A stretch of 64,000 nucleotides of DNA from Paracoccus wurundjeri (GTDB lineage Bacteria; Pseudomonadota; Alphaproteobacteria; Rhodobacterales; Rhodobacteraceae). Position numbers and translations under genes: made by a program. A model generated the notes under the pieces. That model was given only the letters and a program-made list of their open reading frames with translations. It ran no database searches and had not been told where the DNA came from. Positions 54,087 to 61,651 of this stretch are shown piece after piece (the stretch's first letter is position 1; each line of letters begins with the position of its first letter). The stretch is from positions 310,001 to 374,000 of the forward strand of contig NZ_JAUUTZ010000001.1 of assembly GCF_030678915.1 (NCBI RefSeq), given 5' to 3'.

Positions 54087-55412
54087 ATGATTGAACATAC
54101 TCGAATTCTCGTTGCTGCTTCGGCACTTGGCGCGATATTCTGGACCAGCGCCATTATGGCGCAAGGGCAGGGTGAAGGCGAGATGCCTCCGCCCGCCGTT
54201 ACCGTCGTGACGCTCAAGTCAGAGGATGTGACTTTGACTTCAACCTTGCCGGGTCGCGTTCTCGCATCGGCCGAGGCGGAATTGCGTCCGCAGGTTAACG
54301 GCCTTGTGATCGAACGCCTGTTCGACGAGGGTAGCGTGGTCGAACAGGGACAGCCGCTATACCGGATCGATCCCCGCAGCTATCAGGCTGCTGTGGCGCA
54401 AGCCGAGGCGGCTCTGGCACAGGCGAATGCGCAGGCGGACTCCGCACGGCGCGAGGCCGAACGGGTCGGCGCGCTTCGCGATCGTCGCGTCGCCAGCGAG
54501 CAAACGCAGGATAGCGCCGTTGCCGCGCGCCTTGCCGCCGAGGCGGCGGTCAAGGCGGCGGAAGCCAGCCTGCAAGCCGCGCAGATCGATCTTGACCGCA
54601 CGACGATCACCGCTCCGGTCGATGGCGTCATCGGTCTTGCGTTGGCCTCGCAAGGGGCGCTGGTCACGGCATCGCAGGCCAATCCGCTTACCGTCATTCG
54701 CCGCATCGATCCGGTTCGTGTCGATGTGACCCAATCCGCGGCAGAAATCATCCGCTGGCAGCGTCTGGGTGCCGATGCCGCCTTGCCTGAAGGGGCGGAT
54801 CAGACCGTTTCACTGCAACTGGCGGATGGCAGCACATTCGAGAATACCGGCTCGTTGACCGCGGCCGAGCCTCGCGTTGACGAAACGACTGGCGTCGTGA
54901 CGTTGCGGATGGAATTTGCCAATCCCGACGGCCTGTTGCTGCCCGGAATGTATGTGCAAGCCGAAATCCCGCAGGCTTTCCTGCGCAATGTGGTGCTTGC
55001 CCCGCAGGAAGGCGTCACCCGTGACCGTCGTGGCCGCCCGATTGCCATGGTGGTGAATGCCGAAAACATGGTCGAGACGAGGTCGCTCGAGATTGCTCAG
55101 GATCGCGGCAGCGACTGGATCGTGACCGAGGGGCTGAAAGACGGCGACCGCCTGATTGTCGAGGGTCTTCAACTGATCGGCGAAGGGATGCCTGTGACTC
55201 CGGAAGAACGCGGTTCGGAACCGGCAGCGGAAGGCGAGGGCGCTTCGGCTGGCGGGGAAGCCGCAGAAGGCGAGGCTCCGGCGGAAGAGGCCGCGGCTCC
55301 GGAAGCTGATCCGGCTCAGGAGGATGCCGCACCGGCGGAAGAGGAACCGGCGCAAGAAGACGCTGCCCCGGCGGAAGAGGCTGCCGAGGCTCAGGACGAC
55401 ACCGGCAACTGA
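54087..55412 (+). CDS. RND efflux periplasmic adaptor (AcrA-type membrane fusion protein)
   Basis: A 441-residue adaptor. A signal peptide (about 1-24, cut after IMA) is followed by the barrel-sandwich lipoyl and alpha-hairpin regions (LRPQVNGLVIERLFDEGSVVEQGQPLYRIDPRSYQAAVAQAEA; ITAPVDGVIG) and the membrane-proximal domain. No lipobox Cys is seen. The last 70 residues are an acidic A/E/P tail with repeated AQEDAAPAEE. The pump gene follows after 25 bases. No TetR gene or outer-membrane factor is adjacent. Confidence 0.9.
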   Translation: MIEHTRILVAASALGAIFWTSAIMAQGQGEGEMPPPAVTVVTLKSEDVTLTSTLPGRVLASAEAELRPQVNGLVIERLFDEGSVVEQGQPLYRIDPRSYQAAVAQAEAALAQANAQADSARREAERVGALRDRRVASEQTQDSAVAARLAAEAAVKAAEASLQAAQIDLDRTTITAPVDGVIGLALASQGALVTASQANPLTVIRRIDPVRVDVTQSAAEIIRWQRLGADAALPEGADQTVSLQLADGSTFENTGSLTAAEPRVDETTGVVTLRMEFANPDGLLLPGMYVQAEIPQAFLRNVVLAPQEGVTRDRRGRPIAMVVNAENMVETRSLEIAQDRGSDWIVTEGLKDGDRLIVEGLQLIGEGMPVTPEERGSEPAAEGEGASAGGEAAEGEAPAEEAAAPEADPAQEDAAPAEEEPAQEDAAPAEEAAEAQDDTGN

Positions 55413-55437
55413 CAACCGGATCAGCGCGAGAGATATC

Positions 55438-58400
55438 ATGGCCCGTTTTTTCATCGACCGTCCGGTATTCGCCTGGGTGATCTCGATCATCATCATGGGG
55501 ATCGGCGTATTGTCGATCATGACGCTGCCGGTCGCGCAATATCCGCAGATCGCGCCGCCCTCGGTGACGATCCGCGCGACCTATCCGGGGGCCTCGGCCG
55601 ATACCGTCAGTAATACCGTTACCCAGATCATCGAACAGCAGATGACCGGGCTGGACGGCTTGCGGTACATGTCGTCCGACTCGACCTCTGATGGATCGTC
55701 AAGCACAACACTGACTTTCGAGACCGGCACCAATCCCGATATCGCGCAGGTTCAGGTACAGAACAAACTATCGCAAGCCACGCCTTTGCTTCCCGAACAG
55801 GTGCAGCGAGAGGGTGTCGTCGTCGAAAAGGCGGCTTCGGGCTTTCTGATGGTTGTCGGCCTGATCGGCGATGAAGGCTTCGATTCGACCGATCTAAGCG
55901 ATTACATGGTGACCAATCTGGTCGATGATCTCAGCCGGATCGAAGGCATCGGCAGTGTCGAGGTATTCGGCGGACAATATGCCATGCGGATCTGGCTGGA
56001 TCCGGCAAAGCTCGCCGCTTATGAACTGGCGCCATCCGATGTGGTGTCTGCCGTGTCGGCGCAGAATACCCAGATTTCGGCGGGGGCGTTTGGCGGTCTG
56101 CCGACGGTCGAGGGGCAAATGCTGAACGCGACCGTGACCGCGCAGTCATTGCTGTCCACGCCCGAGGATTTCCGTCAGATCGTATTGCGGGCCGAAGAGA
56201 ATGGCGGGCTGGTGCTGCTACAGGATGTTGCCCGCGTCGAAATCGGTTCCGAAAGCTATTTCACCGATCCCACCTATAACGGCCGTCCCGCCTCGGGTAT
56301 GGCACTCAGCCTTGCGCCCGGCGCGAATGCCCTGGACACCGCCGAGCGGGTGAAGGAGCGGATGAAGGAATTCGCGGAATTCTTCCCCGAAGGCGTCGAA
56401 TATGTGATTCCTTTCGATACCGCGCCTTTTGTCGAGATTTCGATCGAAGAAGTGGTGCGAACACTGGTCGAAGCCATCGGGCTGGTCTTCGTGGTGATGT
56501 TCATCTTCCTGCAAAGCTTCCGGGCGACATTGATTCCGACGCTGGCGGTCCCGATCGTTCTGCTTGGGACATTCGGGATCATGGCCGCATTCGGCTTTAC
56601 GATCAACACGCTGACCATGCTTGCCATGGTATTGGCCATCGGTCTTCTGGTCGATGACGCTATCGTCGTGGTCGAGAATGTCGAGCGGATCATGGAAGAG
56701 GAAGGTCTGTCCCCGCGTGATGCCACCCGCAAATCCATGGGGCAGATCACCGGGGCGTTGATCGGTATTGCACTGGTCCTGTCGGCGGTGTTCGTGCCGA
56801 TGGCCTTTTTCGGCGGCTCGACGGGGGTGATCTATCAGCAATTCGCGATCACTATCGTTTCGGCGATGGGCTTGTCCGTGGTGGTTGCGTTGACCCTGAC
56901 ACCCGCGCTTTGCGCCTCGATTTTACGTCCGGCGCATGAAGCGAAGACTCGTGGCCTGTTCGGCCTGTTCAACCGTGGCTTCGACCGGACCTCGCGCGGG
57001 TATACCGGCGCGGTCGGCTGGATCGTGCGCCGACCGCTGCGGATGCTGTTGATCTATGCCGGTCTTGGCGTGGTGATGACGCTGCTGTTTCTGCGTACTC
57101 CCGAGGGTTTCCTGCCCGATGAGGATCAGGGCATCATGTTCGTGCTGGTGCAGGGGCCGACCGGGGCCACGGTGGAGCGAACCGAAGCCGTCCTGAATGA
57201 GGTCGAGAATTATTTCATGAATCAGGAATCCGAGTCGGTCGATTCGATGTTCGCCGTTTCGGGATTCAGCTTTGCCGGATCCGGGCAGAATGTAGGAATG
57301 GCCTTCGTGCGGATGAAGGACTGGTCCGAGCGACCGTCACCTGAACAATCCGTGCAGGCGGTGGCCGGCCGTGCCTTTGGCGCACTTAGCCAGATCAGGG
57401 ACGCCATGGTCTTTCCGGTTGTGCCGCCTGCGGTGATCGAACTGGGCAATGTCTCGGGTTTCGACTTCTATCTTCAGGCACGTGGCGGGCAATCGCATGA
57501 GCAGTTGCTTGATGCGCGCAATCAGCTTCTGGGCATGGCCGGGGAAAGCCCCCTGATCGAACAGATCCGGCCCTCGGGGCTTGAGGATGCGGCGCAGTAC
57601 CGGCTGAATATCGACTGGCGCAAGGCCGGTGCCATGGGCGTGACTGCTACCGATGTCGCCAATTTGATGCAGATCGCATGGACCGGTTCTTATGTGAATG
57701 ACTTCATCGACCGGGGCAGAATCAAGAAAGTCTATGTTCAGGCCGAGGCGGATTCCCGTTCCGTGCCCAGCGATTTCGATAAATGGCGGGTGCGCAATTC
57801 TCATGGAGAACTGGTGCCTTTCTCGAACTTCACCGAGGGTGAATGGACTTTCGGTCCGCAGGGTCTAAGCCGCTATAACGGTGTCCCGTCCATGCAGATT
57901 CAGGGGGGGCCAATCCCCGGAGTCAGTTCCGGTGACGCTATGGCCGAGATGGAAAATCTGGTCGGGCAGCTTCCTGCCGGGTTCAATATCGCCTGGACCG
58001 GCCTGTCTCTGGAAGAGCGCGATTCAGGTGACCAGACGATGCTGCTGTATGCGTTGTCGCTGGCGGCGGTGTTCCTGTGTCTTGCGGCGCTGTATGAAAG
58101 CTGGGCGATCCCTCTGGCGGTCATTCTGGTGATGCCGATCGGGATTCTGGGTGCCTTGCTTGGCGTGTTCCTGGGAAAATTCGACAACGGGGTGTTCTTC
58201 CAGGTCGGTCTGCTGACGGTGATCGGCCTGACGGGCAAGAACGCCATCCTGATCGTCGAATTCGCCCGAGAACAGACACAAGCCGGGGTTCCGCTTTACA
58301 ATGCCGTCGTCGAGGCTGCGCGTCAGCGTTTCCGCCCGATCATCATGACCTCGATCGCTTTTTCGCTTGGGGTGCTTCCGCTGGTATTGTCCACCGGCGC

Positions 58401-58563
58401 TGGCGCGAATGGGCGTAATGCCATCGGCGCTACCGTTCTGGGCGGCACCGTGATGGCAACGGTCTTCGGGATCCTGTTTGCGCCGCTGTTCTTCGTGCTG
58501 ATGCGACGCTTGCTTGGCCGGAAGGACGAATGGGAGGATACGTCGGCGGAAGCGTCTCGCTGA
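55438..58563 (+). CDS. RND multidrug efflux pump, inner-membrane subunit (AcrB/HAE1-type)
   Basis: A 1041-residue proton-driven pump of the HAE1 family. FFIDRPVFAWVISIIIM starts helix 1, the two large periplasmic loops follow, and helix 4 has LLVDDAIVVVENV with the Asp-Asp proton relay. TPALCASILRPAH, the second repeat and NAILIVEFA are present. ATG 55438 starts MARFFIDRP; a longer reading into the adaptor tail is spurious. It pairs with the adaptor gene upstream; TolC partner unknown. Confidence 0.95.
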   Translation: MARFFIDRPVFAWVISIIIMGIGVLSIMTLPVAQYPQIAPPSVTIRATYPGASADTVSNTVTQIIEQQMTGLDGLRYMSSDSTSDGSSSTTLTFETGTNPDIAQVQVQNKLSQATPLLPEQVQREGVVVEKAASGFLMVVGLIGDEGFDSTDLSDYMVTNLVDDLSRIEGIGSVEVFGGQYAMRIWLDPAKLAAYELAPSDVVSAVSAQNTQISAGAFGGLPTVEGQMLNATVTAQSLLSTPEDFRQIVLRAEENGGLVLLQDVARVEIGSESYFTDPTYNGRPASGMALSLAPGANALDTAERVKERMKEFAEFFPEGVEYVIPFDTAPFVEISIEEVVRTLVEAIGLVFVVMFIFLQSFRATLIPTLAVPIVLLGTFGIMAAFGFTINTLTMLAMVLAIGLLVDDAIVVVENVERIMEEEGLSPRDATRKSMGQITGALIGIALVLSAVFVPMAFFGGSTGVIYQQFAITIVSAMGLSVVVALTLTPALCASILRPAHEAKTRGLFGLFNRGFDRTSRGYTGAVGWIVRRPLRMLLIYAGLGVVMTLLFLRTPEGFLPDEDQGIMFVLVQGPTGATVERTEAVLNEVENYFMNQESESVDSMFAVSGFSFAGSGQNVGMAFVRMKDWSERPSPEQSVQAVAGRAFGALSQIRDAMVFPVVPPAVIELGNVSGFDFYLQARGGQSHEQLLDARNQLLGMAGESPLIEQIRPSGLEDAAQYRLNIDWRKAGAMGVTATDVANLMQIAWTGSYVNDFIDRGRIKKVYVQAEADSRSVPSDFDKWRVRNSHGELVPFSNFTEGEWTFGPQGLSRYNGVPSMQIQGGPIPGVSSGDAMAEMENLVGQLPAGFNIAWTGLSLEERDSGDQTMLLYALSLAAVFLCLAALYESWAIPLAVILVMPIGILGALLGVFLGKFDNGVFFQVGLLTVIGLTGKNAILIVEFAREQTQAGVPLYNAVVEAARQRFRPIIMTSIAFSLGVLPLVLSTGAGANGRNAIGATVLGGTVMATVFGILFAPLFFVLMRRLLGRKDEWEDTSAEASR

Positions 58564-58685
58564 CGGGTTCGGTTCAGTGAGCGGGCGCTGCTCGTCATCG
58601 GGCCGTGCCTTTCCGATTGTTTGCGACATTTGAACTGTCCCGAGTTGCGGCTAAACTCGGCTGGACAGCGGCGGGAGGGACGCAG

Positions 58686-59573
58686 GTGATCGACAAGCTT
58701 GAAATGTTTCTGGCCGTCGCGAAAGAGCGTCATTTCGGCCGGGCTGCGGCCTCGATGGGGATCACCCAGCCGACGCTGTCCGCAGGGATCAAGCAGCTTG
58801 AGGAGCAGCTTGGGGTTCTGCTGATCTTTCGCGGCTCACGCTTTGGGGGGCTGACCCCCGAGGGACAGAGTGCGCTGGTCTGGGCACGACGGATCGTCGG
58901 CGATACCCGGCAATTGCGCGAAGAGATGCGAGCAGTGCGGCACGGGCTGGCGGGGCGGTTGCGGATTGCGGTGATCCCCACCGCACTGACCTGGGCGGCG
59001 AAGATCAGTGCCCGTTTCGGCGCAATGCATCCAAAGGTCGGTTTCACGATTCTGTCACGCACCTCGATCGAAATCCTGCAGATGATCGACGATCTCGATG
59101 TCGATGCGGGCATTTCCTATCTGGACAATGAGCCGTTGGGCAAGGTGAGCGCCGTCCCGCTATATGACGAGCGTTACATGCTGGTCTGTGGAATGGAGAG
59201 CGAGTTTGCCGAGCGGAAGAGCGTGGCCTGGACGGAATTGAACGGGCAGAGACTCTGCCTGCTGACGTCGGACATGCAGAATCGGCGGATCATCAACCGT
59301 AATCTTGCGGCTGCCGGGGTAACGCCCATGACCACCGTCGAATCCAGCTCAACCGTGGTCATGGTCTCGCATGTTCTGGTGGGGGGATGGTTGACGATTC
59401 TTCCCGAGGATATCGCCCGGTTTCTGACCCAGGGAAAGGATTTGCGACTGATCCCGCTGGACGGCGTGGACAGTATTCATACGGTGGGTTTGATCGCGCC
59501 GTGGCGCGAGCCGCATACCCCGGTGCTCCAGGCGCTGCTCACCGAAGCGCGCCGAATGGTTTCTAATAGATGA
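58686..59573 (+). CDS. LysR-family regulator of the formate dehydrogenase operon
   Basis: A 295-residue LysR regulator; HTH at 5-62 (LEMFLAVAKERHFGRAAASMGITQPTLSAGIKQLEEQLG) and effector domain to 290. The start is GTG 58686, preceded by GGGAGGGACGCAG; a longer reading to 58605 lacks similarity. It is directly upstream of fdsG, with an inverted repeat in the spacer. A regulator of this type next to fds is recurrent in Rhodobacteraceae; control of fds by it is inferred. Confidence 0.85.
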   Translation: MIDKLEMFLAVAKERHFGRAAASMGITQPTLSAGIKQLEEQLGVLLIFRGSRFGGLTPEGQSALVWARRIVGDTRQLREEMRAVRHGLAGRLRIAVIPTALTWAAKISARFGAMHPKVGFTILSRTSIEILQMIDDLDVDAGISYLDNEPLGKVSAVPLYDERYMLVCGMESEFAERKSVAWTELNGQRLCLLTSDMQNRRIINRNLAAAGVTPMTTVESSSTVVMVSHVLVGGWLTILPEDIARFLTQGKDLRLIPLDGVDSIHTVGLIAPWREPHTPVLQALLTEARRMVSNR

Positions 59574-59595
59574 TTTCTATCAATTGACGGGATAA

Positions 59596-59614
59596 CGATA
59601 TTGATTCCGTATCG
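59596..59614. promoter_or_regulatory. LysR-box-like inverted repeat before fdsG
   Basis: CGATA (59596-59600) and TATCG (59610-59614) flank nine bases, matching the T-N11-A pattern of LysR sites. It overlaps a candidate -35 TTGATT (59601-59606) that has a -10-like TTGAAT (59624-59629) 17 bases on, placing the site to control fdsG transcription. Confidence 0.45.
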
Positions 59615-59660
59615 CATAAGGTGTTGAATCGGACAAAAGAGGAATGACGAAAGGCCAGCT

Positions 59661-60137
59661 ATGCATGTTAATGCGCCAGCGCCATCCGAAGAGGACATTC
59701 GCGGCATTGTCGCGCCGCTGACTTCTTTGGAAGGACCACTTCTCCCGATGCTGCACGCTTTGCAGGACAGCTACGGTTATGTGCCACAGGAAGCCGTGCC
59801 GGTTCTGGCGGATGAGCTGAACCTGGGGCGCGCCGAAATTCATGGCGTCATCAGCTTTTATCATGACTTCCGCAAGGCGCCCGCGGGCCGTCATGTGCTG
59901 AAGATTTGCCGTGCTGAAGCCTGTCAGTCGATGGGCGGCAATGCCCTGGCCGAGGCGACTTTGCGCAAGCTGGGTATCGGCTGGCACGATACGACCTCCA
60001 ACGGCGCGGTGACGGTCGAGCCGGTTTATTGCCTTGGTCTTTGCGCCTGCGCCCCGGCCGCGATGCTGGACGATCGCGTCGCTGGACGCGTGGATGAGGA
60101 GCGGATGGACAAACTGCTGAACGAGGCTGGCGCATGA
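59661..60137 (+). CDS. fdsG: NAD-dependent formate dehydrogenase gamma subunit
   Basis: A 158-residue NuoE-like thioredoxin-fold subunit with a [2Fe-2S] site formed by CRAEACQS and CLGLCACAP. It passes electrons between the catalytic and NADH-binding subunits. ATG follows AAAGG. The stop overlaps the fdsB start (ATGA). Confidence 0.93.
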   Translation: MHVNAPAPSEEDIRGIVAPLTSLEGPLLPMLHALQDSYGYVPQEAVPVLADELNLGRAEIHGVISFYHDFRKAPAGRHVLKICRAEACQSMGGNALAEATLRKLGIGWHDTTSNGAVTVEPVYCLGLCACAPAAMLDDRVAGRVDEERMDKLLNEAGA

Positions 60138-61651
60138 AGATTTATGTTCCCATGGATAGCGCAGCCAAGGCCCTGGGTGCGGATGAAGTGGCCGATGCGG
60201 TTCGCCGCGAGGCCGCGTCACGAGGAATTGATGTGCAGATCGTTCGCAACGGGACGCGCGGAATGGTCTGGCTGGAGCCATTGGTCGAGATCGATCAGGG
60301 GCAAGGTCGGATCGGCTATGGTCCCGTGACGCCCGAGGATGTCCCGGCGTTGCTGGACGGCAAGCTCGAAAGTCTTGGGCCGGTTGACGAGATTCCGTGG
60401 TACGCGCGCCAGACAAGGCTGACATTTGCCCGCTGTGGCGTGATCGATCCGCTGGATCTGGATGATTATCGGGCGCATGGCGGACTGACAGGGTTGCGCC
60501 GCGCCTGTGGCATGTCACAGGCTGAAATCGTGCAGGAAACCACCGATAGCGGATTGCGCGGGCGCGGCGGGGCCGGATTCCCCACCGGGATCAAGTGGAA
60601 AACCGTGATGGAAGCCACGGCCGAGCAGAAATATATCGTCTGCAACGCCGATGAAGGCGACAGCGGCACTTTCGCCGACCGTATGATCATGGAGGGTGAT
60701 CCCTTTACCCTGATCGAGGGGATGGCGATTGCTGGGCTCGGTGTTGGCGCGACCAGAGGTTATGTCTATCTGCGCTCGGAATACCCGGACGCCATCAGGG
60801 TCATGAATGACGCCGTGCGGATCGCAAGGCAGGAAGGCGTGCTTGGGCCGGATGTACTGGGCTCTGGCAAGGCGTTCGACATGGAGATCCGCATGGGCGC
60901 GGGCGCCTATGTCTGTGGTGAGGAAACCTCACTGCTGAACAGTCTCGAAGGCAAGCGCGGCGTGGTCCGGGCCAAGCCTCCGCTGCCTGCTCTGGAAGGG
61001 TTCCTTGGGCGGCCGACCGTGGTTAACAACGTCATTTCCCTCGCGACCATCCCGGTTATCTTCGAGAAAGGGGCGGCGTATTATTCCGGTCTCGGCATCG
61101 GGCGTTCGCGCGGCACGGCCACATTGCAGATCGCCGGCAATATCAAATATGGCGGGCTGTTCGAGACGGCTTTCGGTGTGACTCTGGGCGAGGTCGTGAA
61201 TGAAATCGGCGGAGGCACCGCATCGGGACGCCCGGTCAAGGCGGTGCAGGTGGGCGGACCCCTGGGGGCCTATATGCCGGTCAGCAAATTCGACACGCCG
61301 ATGGGCTACGAAGAATTCGACCAGAATGGCGGGCTGATCGGCCATGCCGGGCTGGTGGTGTTCGACGATACTGCCGACATGCTGCAAATGGCCCGGTTCG
61401 CGCTTGAATTCTGCGCCGTCGAAAGTTGCGGCAAATGCACGCCATGCCGCCTTGGTGCGGTGCGCGGCGTCGAAACCGTTGATCGGATCGCGGGCGGTGA
61501 CCCTGCGGCCGTGGATCTGCTGACAGATCTTTGTGAAACAATGAAGGACGGGTCGCTTTGCGCGCTTGGAGGGTTGACGCCCATGCCGGTGATGTCCGCT
61601 CTGACCCAGTTCCCCGATGATTTTGCCTGCCATAAGGAGGCTGCCGAATGA
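60134..61651 (+). CDS. fdsB: NAD-dependent formate dehydrogenase beta subunit
   Basis: A 505-residue NuoF-like flavoprotein: a thioredoxin-like N-terminal part (about 1-125), NADH site GRGGAGFPTGIKW, FMN site CNADEGDSGTFADR and the N3-type [4Fe-4S] motif ESCGKCTPCRLG (Cys near 435-441). It reduces NAD+. It overlaps fdsG and fdsA by 4 bases on each side. Confidence 0.94.
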   Translation: MKIYVPMDSAAKALGADEVADAVRREAASRGIDVQIVRNGTRGMVWLEPLVEIDQGQGRIGYGPVTPEDVPALLDGKLESLGPVDEIPWYARQTRLTFARCGVIDPLDLDDYRAHGGLTGLRRACGMSQAEIVQETTDSGLRGRGGAGFPTGIKWKTVMEATAEQKYIVCNADEGDSGTFADRMIMEGDPFTLIEGMAIAGLGVGATRGYVYLRSEYPDAIRVMNDAVRIARQEGVLGPDVLGSGKAFDMEIRMGAGAYVCGEETSLLNSLEGKRGVVRAKPPLPALEGFLGRPTVVNNVISLATIPVIFEKGAAYYSGLGIGRSRGTATLQIAGNIKYGGLFETAFGVTLGEVVNEIGGGTASGRPVKAVQVGGPLGAYMPVSKFDTPMGYEEFDQNGGLIGHAGLVVFDDTADMLQMARFALEFCAVESCGKCTPCRLGAVRGVETVDRIAGGDPAAVDLLTDLCETMKDGSLCALGGLTPMPVMSALTQFPDDFACHKEAAE

